Of a stretch of 64,000 nucleotides of DNA, positions 18,107 to 28,909 are shown one piece after another. A program made the translations under genes and the position numbers. Numbering within the stretch: the stretch's first letter is position 1; every line of letters begins with the position of its first letter. The notes under the pieces are model-generated. The model made no database searches. It was not told the DNA's origin and was given only the letters and a program-made list of their open reading frames with translations. Source of the DNA: JAEUIT01 sp044220875. Lineage in GTDB: Bacteria > Planctomycetota > Phycisphaerae > Phycisphaerales > SM1A02. The DNA is taken from the NCBI GenBank assembly GCA_044220875.1, contig JBGAQH010000001.1, forward strand, positions 806,001 to 870,000, in the 5' to 3' direction.

Positions 18107-18110
<4 letters not shown>
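15405..18110 (+). CDS. kdpD: osmosensitive potassium sensor histidine kinase KdpD
   Basis: Membrane sensor kinase that controls kdp expression. 901 residues. In order: the KdpD ATP-binding domain (Walker A MAPGVGKTY near residue 40, Walker B VVVVDELAHSN), a universal-stress-like domain (about residues 250-370), four membrane helices of the DUF4118 type (about 395-500), a GAF-like region, the dimerisation domain SSVSHDLRTPLAS with the phosphorylated His676, and a HATPase domain (QVIHNLVDNALRHT, VRDTGPGLDPEE, GSGLGLGLTVCRGIV). Length and order match E. coli KdpD. Both junctions, with kdpC and kdpE, overlap as ATGA. Confidence 0.97.
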
Positions 18111-18840
<730 letters not shown>

Positions 18841-18865
<25 letters not shown>

Positions 18866-20805
18866 TCGGCGCCGATGCCGTAGCGGAGAAGACGCAGGGC
18901 GTTGAGGACGACCACGACGGTGCTGCCCTCGTGCATGATCACGGCGATCGGCATCGGCACGGCGCCGAGCGTCGCGAGCGCGGCCAGCAGGACGACCACG
19001 CCCATCGAGATGACGATGTTCTGGATGACGATCCGCCTCGCCGCGTGGCTCAGGCCGATGGCGAAGGCGAGCTTGCGGAGATCGTCGTTCATGAGGGCGA
19101 CGTCGGCCGCCTCGAGCGCGACGTCGGTGCCGCCCGCGCCCATCGCGATGCCCACGTCGGCGCTGGCCAGGGCCGGCGCGTCGTTCACGCCGTCGCCGAC
19201 CATCGCGATCGAGCCGTGCTTGGCCTGCATCGCCTTGACGCGATCGATCTTGTGCTCGGGCAGGAGCTCGGCCTCGATCTCGTCGACGCCGACCTCGCGG
19301 CCGATGACCTCGGCGACCGAGCGGTTGTCGCCGGTCAGCATGACGACCGCATCGACGCCGCTCGACCGCAGGGCAGCGAAGGCCTCCTTCGCCTCCCTGC
19401 GCGGCCGATCCTGCAGCCCGAGGAGCCCCACGAAGCGGTCGTCGCAGGTGACCACGACGACCGTGCGGGCGAGCGCCTCGAGGCGGGCGGCCTCGCGCCG
19501 CAGCGCATCCGTCGCCCGCGGTCCCTCGCCCTCGTCGAAGGCCCGGGGACTGGCCACGATCACGCGCTTGCCGTCGACGTTCGCGGCGACGCCCTTGCCC
19601 TTCTTGAGCGTGGCCTGCACGGCGCCCGCGGGACGGATCCCGCGCCGGGCGGCTTCGGCCAGCACCGCGAACGCGAGCGGATGCGTCGAGAGCGTCTCGA
19701 CCGACGCGGCCAGCGAGAGAAGCTCCTCGGCGGTCGCACCGTCCAGCGGCACGACCTCGATGACCGAGGGCTTGCCGGTGGTGATCGTGCCGGTCTTGTC
19801 CATCGCGACGGCCTTCACCGTCGCCAGCCGCTCAAGCGAGGAGCCGCCCTTGATGAGGACGCCGTTGCGTGCGGCGCGGGCGATCGCGGCGAGCATCGTC
19901 GCCGGCGTCGAGAGGCCGAGGGCGCAGGGGGACGCGCCGACGAGGAGCGTCATCGCCCGCAGGAACGCCTCGCTCGCGGTGAGCCATCCGAGCCGCGGCG
20001 GCAGGACCGCGACGACGATCACGGCGACGACGACGCAGGGGACATAGATGCGAGTGAATCGCTCGGCGAGCCGCTGCGTCGGGGCCTTCTGTCCCTCCGC
20101 CTCGGCCACCATGCGGGCCATGCGGGCCATGGTCGATTCGCTGGCCAGCTTCCGCACGCCGATGACCAGTCCGCCGTCGCCGTTCAGCGTGCCGGCGAAG
20201 ACCGGATCGCCCGGAGACTTCGCCACCGGGACGCTCTCGCCGGTGATGGGACTCTGATCGACGTCGGAGCTCCCCTCGACCACCGCGCCGTCAGCGGGCA
20301 GGCGCTCGCCGGGACGGACGACAACCTCGTCGCCGACGACCAGCTCGCCGACGGGCACCTCGCGCTCAATGCCCTCGCGCCGCAGGCGGGCGCTCCGCGG
20401 CGCGATCTGACCTAACGCTTTGATCGCGCTCCGGGCCGAGCCCATCGCGTGCTCCTCGAGGGCATGGCCGGTTGCGAAGAGGACCAGCAGCAATCCGCCC
20501 TCGGCGACCTCGCCGATGATCGCGGCGCCGATCGCCGCGACGATCATGAGGAAGTCGATGTCAAGCCGGAGCTTCAGGAGCTGCTCGAAGCCCTCGACGA
20601 TCGGATGCAGCCCGGCGATGACGAAGCAGACGCCGTAGAGCGAGAGCCACGACCAGTTCGGCAGTCCGGCGCTCTCGCAGACGAAGCCCGCGGCCAGGAA
20701 GATCCCGCTGACAGCCGGTGTCGCCAGCCAGGAGAAGCGGGCCAGAAGGCCCGGTCCCGAGGCCGCCGGAACCTCGGGAAGGGAAGGACTTGCGATCGAC
20801 GTCAT
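18841..20805 (-). CDS. heavy-metal P-type ATPase, P1B-4 type
   Basis: A 654-residue P1B ATPase. Instead of the copper/zinc CPC motif it carries SPC (VGASPCALGLSTPA) in the sixth helix and HEGSTVVVVLNALRL in the last, the pair I associate with subgroup P1B-4 (CoaT/CtpD/PfeT-like; cobalt, iron or related divalent cations). The catalytic DKTGTITTGKP, TGESVPVAKSPG and MVGDGVNDAPALASADVGIAM motifs are intact. There is no N-terminal cysteine metal-binding domain, as is usual for P1B-4. The start MTSIASPSLPEVPA is chosen from the GGAG-free leader after a TACAAT at 20826-20831; the frame is open upstream. It lies 151 bp downstream of asnB on the same strand. Confidence 0.9.
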
Positions 20806-20825
20806 GGGGAGGAGTAAGGTCCCGG

Positions 20826-20831
20826 ATTGTA
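20826..20831 (-). promoter_or_regulatory. TACAAT -10-like element for the metal ATPase gene
   Basis: On the minus strand TACAAT lies 20 nt upstream of the ATPase ATG, predicting a short leader of about 13 nt. No convincing -35 was found. Confidence 0.4.
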
Positions 20832-20956
20832 CGGACTTGATGCGGCGAAGGGCTGCGATGGGCGCGATTGGCGCAGCCGTCGCGTCGTTGCGAGCGGGAC
20901 GCAACGAGCGGCGCGAGACACCACGCAATCGTCGGCGTTCGCGGGCCGCGTGCGGC

Positions 20957-22777
20957 TCAATCCCACCAGCGACGCAGCCACAGCGCGAGATTGAGCACCG
21001 GCCACGCGAGGCGCCAGTGCTCGTTCGCTCGGGTCCGCACGAATTCGATCGCCTCGGGCCGCAGGATCGTCTGAATCGACGCGCCGTCGAGGGCGCCGGT
21101 CGCGTCGGAGATCCAGCGCTCGAAGGGAAGGGGGAAGCTTGCCTTGGGCCGGATCAGCGCCTCATCGGGAACGAGATCCGCGAACGCGGCGCGAAGAAGA
21201 CGCTTGGTGCGCGGCAGCGTCGCGGTCGCCGCGCCGCCGCCCGCGGACGGCGCGTCCGCCGCCGGACGATGGAGCTCGATCGGAATGCGGGCGGCGAGCT
21301 CCGCGACGCGCACGTCGGCGTAGGGAGTGCGACCCTCGACGCTCGTCCGCATCGAGGCGGTGTTGAGCCGCTGGAGGAGCGAGGTGAGATTGAGCCGCCG
21401 CAGGAGGTCGACGTGGGTGCGCAGCGAGAGCGGATCTCCGCAGCGGGCGAACTCGGTCCGCAGGTGATCGGCGCAGACGCCCGGTCCGCCCGCGGCGGCG
21501 AGCGCGTTGGGGGACAGGAGCGCCTCGAGCATCGATGGCGGCACCCAAGCGAAGGTGTTGACGTGCCACTCCTCGACCGGCGTTCCGTCGCCGGCGCGGG
21601 CCCGGGCGATCCACGCCTCGGACTCGTCGAGCGGCGGGCCGTAGCCGGCAAACAGTTCGTCCGCGCCTTCGCCGCTGAGGGCCACCTTTGCGTGCGGGCG
21701 AATGGCCCGGGCGACGGCGAGGATCGCAATTTCGTTCGGCGTGCTGAGCGGAATCCCGAGGTCGCCGACGAGCTGCGGCCATGCGTCGAGGAAGCCCTCG
21801 CGCGTCACGCCGCTCTCGTGATGCTCGGTGTCGAGCGCGACGGCCATGCGCCGGGCGACGGCGAGATCGCCGCCCTCGTCCGTCTCTGGCACGGCGCCGG
21901 CGCAGAAGGTCCGCAGGCCCGGGACGGAACGCCGGGCGAGCGCGGCGATGATCGTGCTGTCGAGTCCGCCGGAGAGCATCGAGCAGAGCGGCACGTCGCA
22001 GACGAGATGGGCCTCGACCGAGCGCTCGACCGCCTCGCGGACCATCGCGGTCGCGCTGGCCTCGTCGATCGAACGGTCCTCGGCGGGCGAGCGCCACCAA
22101 ACAGTTCGTTCAACGCGCGGCGCGGCGCCGTCGAGCCGAACGCGGAGCGCCTCGCCGGGCTGCACGCAGCGCACGCCCTCGAAGAGCGTCCGCTCGCCCA
22201 TCGTCGTGCGCAGCGAGTTGAGGTACTGGACGACGGTGCCCCAGTCGGGGCGGGCGGCGACGGCGGGGTGGGCGAGAACGGCGCGGGCCTCGCTCGCGAT
22301 GACGATCTCGCGGTCGAGGAGCGCGTAGTGCAGCGGGACGATGCCGAATGCGTCGCGGGCGACGTGGAGCGTCTGCTCGCGCGGCATCCAGGCGACGTAG
22401 GCGAACATGCCGCGGACGCGGCGCGGCGCGTCGGTGCCCCAGAGGGCGATCGCGTGGGCGAGCAGCTCGGTGTCGCTGCCGTGGGCGATGCGGCGGCCGG
22501 CGGACTCGAGTTCCCGGCGCAGGGCCGGGCAGTCGTAGAGCTCGCCGTTGAAGGCGAGGACCAGCGGCGGGTCAGCGTCGAGAACGAGCGGCTGTCGGTT
22601 GTCGGCGGGGGAGTTGATGGCCAGCCGGCAGTGGCCGACGTGGACCTGCCCGTCCGACCAGAACCCCGCGTCGTCGGGGCCGCGTTCGCGAAGGAGATCG
22701 CGCATGGCGATCACCGCCTGGGGCGAGGCGGTGGGGGACCTCCCTCGGACGGCAGCGACGGCGACGATTCCGCACAT
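20957..22777 (-). CDS. asnB: asparagine synthase (glutamine-hydrolysing)
   Basis: Makes asparagine from aspartate, ATP and glutamine, or amidates a related acid. 606 residues. The chain begins MCGIVAVAAV, so Cys2 is available as the glutaminase nucleophile; LRERGPDDAGFW and LAFNGELYD are the usual class II amidotransferase blocks. The synthetase half shows the pyrophosphate loop MLSGGLDSTIIAAL and VALSGEGADELFAGY. AsnB paralogues often act in exopolysaccharide or lipopeptide loci, but no such cluster is here. Divergent from the sialate O-acetylesterase gene (143 bp between starts). Confidence 0.9.
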   Translation of the reverse strand: MCGIVAVAAVRGRSPTASPQAVIAMRDLLRERGPDDAGFWSDGQVHVGHCRLAINSPADNRQPLVLDADPPLVLAFNGELYDCPALRRELESAGRRIAHGSDTELLAHAIALWGTDAPRRVRGMFAYVAWMPREQTLHVARDAFGIVPLHYALLDREIVIASEARAVLAHPAVAARPDWGTVVQYLNSLRTTMGERTLFEGVRCVQPGEALRVRLDGAAPRVERTVWWRSPAEDRSIDEASATAMVREAVERSVEAHLVCDVPLCSMLSGGLDSTIIAALARRSVPGLRTFCAGAVPETDEGGDLAVARRMAVALDTEHHESGVTREGFLDAWPQLVGDLGIPLSTPNEIAILAVARAIRPHAKVALSGEGADELFAGYGPPLDESEAWIARARAGDGTPVEEWHVNTFAWVPPSMLEALLSPNALAAAGGPGVCADHLRTEFARCGDPLSLRTHVDLLRRLNLTSLLQRLNTASMRTSVEGRTPYADVRVAELAARIPIELHRPAADAPSAGGGAATATLPRTKRLLRAAFADLVPDEALIRPKASFPLPFERWISDATGALDGASIQTILRPEAIEFVRTRANEHWRLAWPVLNLALWLRRWWD

Positions 22778-22920
22778 GGCCAGTCCATCGACCGAACGGG
22801 TCGATCGGGTTGGAGCATTCCGGCGAGTCCCGATTCGGACGGTCGGCGCGGCGACGGGAATCGCGACCGGAGGTCACTTGCCTCATTGCCTCCGGCCGGG
22901 CGAGGCCGGATGATGGCCGC

Positions 22921-24372
22921 ATGCTTCGACGATTCGCCCCGACCGCATCGGCCCTTGCCCTCGCCATCAGCGTCTCCGCGCTTGCGGACGTCTCCCTCTC
23001 CCCCGCCTTCCGCGATCACGCCGTGCTGCAGCGCGACAAGGCGATTGTCGTGAGCGGCACCGCCGACGCCGGTGAGGTCATCCAGATCGCCTTCGGCAAC
23101 GCGAAGGCGACGGCAACGACCGGCGGCGACGGGACGTTCAAGGTGCTTCTTCCCGCCGAGTCGGCCTCGGCCGAGCCGCGCGATCTCGTCGTGCGCGGCA
23201 AGAACGAGGTCGTCGTCCACGACATCCTCATCGGCGACGTCTGGATCTGCTCCGGACAGTCGAACATGGAGTGGTCGCTCGGACAGCTTCACGAGGCCGA
23301 CGCCCTGGTGAAGGAGGCGCAGGACACGCAGGTTCGCTACTTCAAGGCGCCGCACGTCCTCGCGTGGGATCCGGCCGCGACCGTCGAGGGGTCGTGGACC
23401 GTCGCGACCGGCGATGCGGCCCGCGGATGCAGCGCGATCGGCTACGTCTTCGCGAAGGAGATTCGCTCCGCCCAGAAGGTCCCGATCGGCATCCTCGACC
23501 TCTCCTGGGGCGGCACGCGGATCGAGCCGTGGACGCCGCCGTCGGGCGTGACCAAGGACATCGAGCTGTCGTCGGCGATGCGCTCGGCCCGCCAGCGCAT
23601 CGCGAAGACCAACGGCACGGAGGGGCCGACGCCCGAGACGCCGAGCGCGATGTGGAACGCCATGGTCGCCCCCTTCAGGACCATGGCGATCCGGGGCGTC
23701 GCCTGGTACCAGGGCGAGTCGAACGCCAACGACGCCGGCCGATACCAGCGGCTGCTGCCGCTCCTGATCGACGCGTGGCGCCGCGACTTCGGCGACCCGC
23801 AGCTTCCCTTCGCGGTCTTCTCGCTCGCGGCGTTCATGCCCTTCCGCGCCGACCTCCCCTCCGAGGACGGATGGGCCGACCTGCGCGAGTCGCAGCGGCT
23901 GGCGGCGATGTCGCGCAACGCCGGACTCATCGTCCTCCTCGACATCGGCGACGCCAACGACATCCATCCGGCGCGGAAGGCCGAGGCTGCGCGGCGGCTC
24001 TCGCTCTGGGCGAGGGCGACGGTCTACGGCGAGCACATCGAGTACAGCGGCCCGGTGCTGAAGGAATCGACGATCGCCAACGGGGCGGTCACCATCAGCT
24101 TCACCCACGCGAAGGGACTGAAGACCCGCGACGGCAAGCCGCCGGCCGGCTTCGCCATCGCCGGCGAGGACGGCAAGTTCGTCTGGGCCGACGCGAGGAT
24201 CGAGGGCGAGACGGTCATCGTCAGCAGCGCCGGCGTGTCCGATCCGAAGTTCGTCCGCTACGCGTGGCACAACAACCCCGAGACGGCGAATCTCGTGAAC
24301 GGCGAGGGGCTGCCTGCGTCGAGCTTCCGGACCGACCGCGTCGAGATGAAGCAGCCCAAGCGCCGGGACTGA
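22921..24372 (+). CDS. sialate O-acetylesterase-like SGNH hydrolase
   Basis: A secreted 483-residue esterase. Signal peptide MLRRFAPTASALALAISVSALAD. Then a beta-sandwich-like region and the SGNH/DUF303 catalytic core: WICSGQSNMEWSL with the nucleophilic serine, VAWYQGESNAND, and DIGDANDIHPARK supplying the Asp-His pair. These enzymes remove O-acetyl groups from sialic acids or from xylan-type polysaccharides. Alternative starts upstream would lose the signal peptide. It is 3 bp from the next gene, but the two families are not known to me as functional partners. Confidence 0.87.
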   Translation: MLRRFAPTASALALAISVSALADVSLSPAFRDHAVLQRDKAIVVSGTADAGEVIQIAFGNAKATATTGGDGTFKVLLPAESASAEPRDLVVRGKNEVVVHDILIGDVWICSGQSNMEWSLGQLHEADALVKEAQDTQVRYFKAPHVLAWDPAATVEGSWTVATGDAARGCSAIGYVFAKEIRSAQKVPIGILDLSWGGTRIEPWTPPSGVTKDIELSSAMRSARQRIAKTNGTEGPTPETPSAMWNAMVAPFRTMAIRGVAWYQGESNANDAGRYQRLLPLLIDAWRRDFGDPQLPFAVFSLAAFMPFRADLPSEDGWADLRESQRLAAMSRNAGLIVLLDIGDANDIHPARKAEAARRLSLWARATVYGEHIEYSGPVLKESTIANGAVTISFTHAKGLKTRDGKPPAGFAIAGEDGKFVWADARIEGETVIVSSAGVSDPKFVRYAWHNNPETANLVNGEGLPASSFRTDRVEMKQPKRRD

Positions 24373-24375
24373 CCC

Positions 24376-26607
24376 ATGCGGTCCCTTCTCCTCCTCACGC
24401 TTCTCGGGGCGGCTCCGCACGCCGACGTCGTGAGCGAGACGTTAGGGACCTATTGCGTCGACTGTCACGGAGGCCACTCGCGGAAGGCCGGGCTCGACCT
24501 CAAGCCGCTGCTCGGTCCGCTCGGCGGCGCGCCGCTGCATGCCCTGCGCATGGTGCGCGAGCGGCTGCGCCGCGGCGACATGCCGCCGGAGGGGGAACCG
24601 CGTCCCTCCGCGTCGGAGCGTGACGCGCTCCTCTCCCGCGTCGACGACGAGCTCGTGCGGCGCAGCGAGAGCCTCTCCGCCGGGCGGCCGACGCTGCGGC
24701 GACTCAATAGGGTCGAGTACCGCAACACGGTGCGCGATCTCCTGGGCGTTGACGTCGATGTCCGCGCCGAACTTCCCGCCGACGACGTGGGCGAGGGCTT
24801 CGACCACATCGGCGACGTCCTCTCGATGCCGCCGACGCTGCTGGAGAAATACCTCGACGTCGCCGAGCGGGTCGCGCTGCGGGCATGGCCCGACGCCGGT
24901 GCGGCCTTCGCGTCGCACGTCGGCGGCGAGGGCCTGAAGCTGCGCGGCGGCGGCCAGGTGACGCGGGAAGGGGCGAACGTCTGGTCGGCGGGCGCCGCGT
25001 ACGTCGAGTGCGAACTGCCGCGCGACGGAAGCTATCGCGTCTCCTTCCGGGGCTACGGCGACCAGGCGGGGGGCGAGCCGGTGAAGGTATCGCTGCGCAC
25101 CGAGGCGGCGCAGCTCGCGTTCTTCGACCTGCCCGAGCGCCGCGCCGCGCCGGGCACCCGCACGGCGACGCTTGAGCTGCACGGCGGCACGCAGCGGATC
25201 GGCGTCGAGTTCCTCAACGACTACTACGACGAGTCGAAGCCGCAGGGCCAGCGGGACCGCAACCTGCACGTGATCTCGATCGACGTCGAGGGGCCGGTCG
25301 ACCGGGTCGAGCCGACCGCCGAGGCGCTTGCCCTGGCCGGGCCCGCGCCCGAGCTGCGCACGTTTCTCGCGGCGCTCCTGGGCCGGGCGTTCCGGCATCC
25401 GGCCGACGAGGCGGCAGTCGCCGCGTTCGAGCGTCGCGTGATCGACGCGGCCGGCGAGGCGCCGAGCCCGTCGCACCTCCTTCGCATCGCGATCACGGCG
25501 GCGCTCGTCGATCCCCGGTTCCTCTTCCACGTCGAGCGCGACGCGCCGCAGCGCGGACCGGACCGGCAGCTCGACGGCAGCGAGGTGGCGGCGCGGCTCT
25601 CGTACTTCCTTTGGCGAACGCTGCCCGACGCCCCGCTCGCGGCGGCGGCCGCCCGCGGCGAGCTTGATGCCGCGGAGGGCGTGGCCCGCGCCGCCGATCG
25701 CCTGCTCGACGACCCGCGGTCGATGGCCCTCGCCGAACACTTCGGGCAGCAGTGGCTTCTCATCCGCGCCGTCGACGAGAAGCAGCCCGACCCGACGCTC
25801 TTCCGCGGCGTCGATCAGGCGCTCCTGACCGACATGAAGGCGGAGACGACGCTCTTCCTCGACGCGATGCTGCGGGAGAACCGCCCGGTCGCCGAGCTCC
25901 TCACCGCGGACTGGACCTTCCTCAACGCCCGACTCGCCCGGCACTATGGCATCGAGGGAATCGACGGCGAATGGCTGCGGCGGGCCCGCGTCGGCGGACG
26001 CGTGCCCGGGCTCCTCGGCCACGGCAGCGTCCTGGTCGCGACGAGCAATCCGACCCGCACGAGTCCGGTGAAGCGCGGCAAGTGGGTGCTCGACGCGATC
26101 CTCGACGCGCCTCCGCCCCCTCCGCCCCCCGGCGTGCCGCAGCTTCCGGACGCCGGGCACGACGCGGCCCGCATGACCGTGCGCGAACTGTTAGAGCGGC
26201 ACCGCGCCGACCCGGCGTGCGCCTCCTGCCATCGACAGATGGACGCCATCGGCCTGGCCCTCGAGCCGCTTGACGCCGTCGGCCGCCCTCGCACCCACGA
26301 CGGCGACACGCTCATCGAGCCGGTTGGCGACCTTCCCGACGGGCGCCGCTTCAGTGGCCCGCGCGAGCTCGCCTCGATGCTGGCCCGCGACCCGGCCCTG
26401 GTGCGCTCGGTCGTTCGGCATCTCCTCGTCTATGCGCTCGGTCGGGCGCTGCGCGACGAGGACCAGCTCGCCGTCGACCGGATGGTCCGCGGGCTGGATC
26501 CGCAACCGACCTTCCGCGACATCGTCCGCGCCATCGTGACCAGCGACCAGTTCCGCAAGCGTTCGGCGCCGCCGCCTGCCGCCGAGCCGGAGGAGAAGAA
26601 GCCATGA
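24376..26607 (+). CDS. DUF1592/DUF1588-family protein with two haem-c motifs
   Basis: A large exported protein of a family greatly expanded in Planctomycetes. After a signal peptide (MRSLLLLTLLGAAPH) comes a planctomycete cytochrome c-like segment with CVDCH at residues 27-31, then the DUF1587-like RRLNRVEYRNTVRDLLGVD, a carbohydrate-binding-like beta region (about 175-290), DUF1595/1592 (SYFLWRTLPDAPL, AEHFGQQWL), DUF1588 (LGHGSVLVATSNPTRTSPVKRG) and DUF1585, with CASCH near residues 615-619. 743 residues. The next gene, a DUF1552 protein, overlaps it by ATGA; this pairing is standard. Function in the family is unproven; redox or polysaccharide roles have been proposed. Confidence 0.9.
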   Translation: MRSLLLLTLLGAAPHADVVSETLGTYCVDCHGGHSRKAGLDLKPLLGPLGGAPLHALRMVRERLRRGDMPPEGEPRPSASERDALLSRVDDELVRRSESLSAGRPTLRRLNRVEYRNTVRDLLGVDVDVRAELPADDVGEGFDHIGDVLSMPPTLLEKYLDVAERVALRAWPDAGAAFASHVGGEGLKLRGGGQVTREGANVWSAGAAYVECELPRDGSYRVSFRGYGDQAGGEPVKVSLRTEAAQLAFFDLPERRAAPGTRTATLELHGGTQRIGVEFLNDYYDESKPQGQRDRNLHVISIDVEGPVDRVEPTAEALALAGPAPELRTFLAALLGRAFRHPADEAAVAAFERRVIDAAGEAPSPSHLLRIAITAALVDPRFLFHVERDAPQRGPDRQLDGSEVAARLSYFLWRTLPDAPLAAAAARGELDAAEGVARAADRLLDDPRSMALAEHFGQQWLLIRAVDEKQPDPTLFRGVDQALLTDMKAETTLFLDAMLRENRPVAELLTADWTFLNARLARHYGIEGIDGEWLRRARVGGRVPGLLGHGSVLVATSNPTRTSPVKRGKWVLDAILDAPPPPPPPGVPQLPDAGHDAARMTVRELLERHRADPACASCHRQMDAIGLALEPLDAVGRPRTHDGDTLIEPVGDLPDGRRFSGPRELASMLARDPALVRSVVRHLLVYALGRALRDEDQLAVDRMVRGLDPQPTFRDIVRAIVTSDQFRKRSAPPPAAEPEEKKP

Positions 26608-27968
26608 CCCGTCTACCGCCGATCTCCCGCCGTGCAGCGCTCCGCGGCGTGGGCTGTGCGATCGCCTTGCCCTGGCTCGAGTCGATGACCGTCGGCACGC
26701 GAAGCGCCCGCGCCGCCCTGGCCGCCGTTCCCGCGTCGGCGCCGAAGCGGAGCGTCTTCCTCTTCTTCCCCAACGGCGTGCATCGGCCCGACTGGTTTCC
26801 CGCGGTCGGCGAGCTCGCGGCGCTGCCGCCGAGCCTCGAGCCGCTCGCCGCCCACCGCCGGCGCCTTACGGTCTTCAGCGGACTCGCCCACGCGAACGCC
26901 GAGGCCCAGGGCGACGGTCCCGGCGACCACGCCCGCTCCGGCGCCTGCTTCCTCACCGGCGCCCATCCGCGGAAGACGAGCGGCTCCGACATCACCAACG
27001 GCATCTCGATCGACCAGGCGATCGCCACGCGCATCGCGGGGCGAACGCGATTCGACTCGCTTGAGATCGGGCTCGAGCCGGGCATGACCGCGGGCAACTG
27101 CGACTCGGGATACTCCTGCGCGTATTCGGCGAACATCTCCTGGCGCACGCCGCACACGCCGATGTCGAAGGAACACGATCCGCGCGTCCTCTTCGAGCGC
27201 CTCTTCGCGGTCGGACCCGCCGGCGAGAGCGCCGCGGCGCGGGCCCGCAGGCTGCTCGCCCGGAAGTCGATCCTCGACGGCGCCGGCGAGCAGGCCCGCT
27301 CGATGAGCGAATCGTTCGGCGTCGCCGACCGGCGGAAGCTCGAGGAGTACCTCGACGGCATCCGCTCGATCGAACGGCGCATCGAGCTCGCCGAGCGCGG
27401 CGCCGGCGCCGAGCCGACCGCGGACATGCCGAAGCGGCCCGAGGGGGTCCCCGGGGAGTGGCAGGAGCACGCCCGCCTCATGGCCGACCTGATGGTCCTT
27501 GCGCTTCGCACCGACGCGACCCGCGTGGTCACGTTCATGCTGGCCAACGAGGGCTCGAACCGCCCCTATCCCGCGATCGGCGTCGGCGCCGGACACCACG
27601 ACGTGAGCCATCACGGCAAGGACGCGGAGAAGATCGCCAACTACGCGAAGATCAACCGCCACCACGCCGAGCAGTTCGCCTACGTGCTCGACCGTCTCGC
27701 CGCGGAGCGCGACGAGGGCGGCGCGCCGCTCCTCGACTCGACGATGGTCCTCTACGGCGGGGCGATCGGCGACGGCGACCGGCACGACCACCGCGACCTT
27801 CCGATCGTCCTCGCGGGCGGATCGGCCGACGACCCTCTCGCCGCCGGCCACGGCACGCACCGGGCCATCGAGCGCGGCGCGCCGCTCTGCAATCTGCTGC
27901 TTTCGATGGCCCGGCGCATGGACGTTCCGCTTGACCGCTTCGGCGACAGCGGCGGACCGCTGGCGTGA
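26604..27968 (+). CDS. DUF1552-family exported protein
   Basis: 454 residues, overlapping the DUF1592 gene by ATGA. The N-terminus (ISRRAALRGVGCAIALPWL) has a twin-arginine-like signal, typical for DUF1552, suggesting export of a folded protein. Recognisable family blocks are FLFFPNGVHRPDW, SDITNGISIDQAIA, and HHDVSHHGKD near the C-terminus; the family resembles alkaline-phosphatase/sulfatase-fold DUF1501 proteins. It presumably acts with the cytochrome-bearing neighbour in the periplasm. Function unknown. Confidence 0.9.
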   Translation: MTRLPPISRRAALRGVGCAIALPWLESMTVGTRSARAALAAVPASAPKRSVFLFFPNGVHRPDWFPAVGELAALPPSLEPLAAHRRRLTVFSGLAHANAEAQGDGPGDHARSGACFLTGAHPRKTSGSDITNGISIDQAIATRIAGRTRFDSLEIGLEPGMTAGNCDSGYSCAYSANISWRTPHTPMSKEHDPRVLFERLFAVGPAGESAAARARRLLARKSILDGAGEQARSMSESFGVADRRKLEEYLDGIRSIERRIELAERGAGAEPTADMPKRPEGVPGEWQEHARLMADLMVLALRTDATRVVTFMLANEGSNRPYPAIGVGAGHHDVSHHGKDAEKIANYAKINRHHAEQFAYVLDRLAAERDEGGAPLLDSTMVLYGGAIGDGDRHDHRDLPIVLAGGSADDPLAAGHGTHRAIERGAPLCNLLLSMARRMDVPLDRFGDSGGPLA

Positions 27969-27995
27969 GCGGCGGCCCGCCGCGGCGAACCCAAG

Positions 27996-28001
27996 TACAG
28001 T
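27996..28001 (+). promoter_or_regulatory. TACAGT -10-like hexamer before the methylase
   Basis: TACAGT ends 6 nt before the ATG of the methylase gene, consistent with leaderless transcription. No ribosome binding site lies between. Confidence 0.4.
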
Positions 28002-28007
28002 GTCGCC

Positions 28008-28883
28008 ATGGCCGACGCGCGAGAAGACCGACCGAAGAAGAAGACGTTCTTCGCACCTCGCGACCCGAACGTGCCGCGCGAGAAGCCGGGCGGGCCGAAG
28101 CCGATGCGGCCCTCGCAGCGGCCGAAGCTCGGCATCTTCACGACGACGCTCTGGGAGTATCCGAGCCAGCACTACACGAGCGACCGGCAGCCGACGCCCG
28201 AGGAGATCGCCGCGGGCCGCACGCGCTTCATGCAGGGGGACAAGAATTACGTCGGGGCGACCCCCTCGTGGGTCATCTGGCAGGTGCTGATGCGCTACAC
28301 CGAGCCGGGCGAGCTGGTCGTCGATCCGATGTGCGGCAGCGGCACGACGCTCGACGTCTGCCATGACCTCAAGCGCAAGGGCCGCGGCTTCGACCTTCAG
28401 CCGCAGCGGCCGGCGATCGAGCGGGCCGACGCCCGCGCGATCCCGATGCCGGCGAAGTCCGCCGACTTCGTCTTCGTCGATCCGCCCTACTCGACCCACG
28501 TCGACTACTCCGACGACCCGCGCTGCATCGGACGGCTCGACGCCGGCGGCGCCGACGGCGGCCGCGCGTACTACGAGGCGATGGAGCGGGTGATCGGCGA
28601 GATCGACCGGATCCTCAAGCCGGGGCGCCACATGGCCCTCTACGTCTCGGATTCCTGGCGGAAGCAGCCGGGCGGGGCGCCGGGCGAGGGCGACTTCATG
28701 CCGATCGGCTTCGAGCTCTTCGGGAGGATGTGCCGGCACTTCGAGCCCTGCGACATCGTCGCGGTCGTGCGCCACAACGCCAAGCTCGGCAAGGGCAACT
28801 GGCACAAGGCCGCGGAGGAGCAGAACTTCTTCCTCCGCGGCTTCAACTACCTGTTCATCATGCGAAAGCCCGGACGCTCCTAA
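28008..28883 (+). CDS. second orphan DNA methylase-like protein
   Basis: 291 residues with motif I LVVDPMCGSGTTLDVC (about residue 105) before motif IV FVFVDPPYSTHVDYSDD (about residue 158). DPPY indicates methylation of an exocyclic amine in DNA, or, less likely, an RNA guanine N2-methyltransferase of the TRM11/RlmKL type. The first 45 residues are lysine/proline-rich and probably disordered. GQTRF-type family markers are not evident and no restriction gene is adjacent. The stop codon opens the repeated 14-bp motif CTAACGGTTCGCGC. Confidence 0.75.
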   Translation: MADAREDRPKKKTFFAPRDPNVPREKPGGPKPMRPSQRPKLGIFTTTLWEYPSQHYTSDRQPTPEEIAAGRTRFMQGDKNYVGATPSWVIWQVLMRYTEPGELVVDPMCGSGTTLDVCHDLKRKGRGFDLQPQRPAIERADARAIPMPAKSADFVFVDPPYSTHVDYSDDPRCIGRLDAGGADGGRAYYEAMERVIGEIDRILKPGRHMALYVSDSWRKQPGGAPGEGDFMPIGFELFGRMCRHFEPCDIVAVVRHNAKLGKGNWHKAAEEQNFFLRGFNYLFIMRKPGRS

Positions 28884-28893
28884 CGGTTCGCGC
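28880..28893 (+). repeat. CTAACGNTTCGCGC motif, copy 1
   Basis: CTAACGGTTCGCGC, beginning one base before the TAA stop of the methylase gene. Two further copies with a different seventh base lie at 29820 and 48012. Confidence 0.6.
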
Positions 28894-28909
28894 AGCCCGG
28901 AGACAGCCG

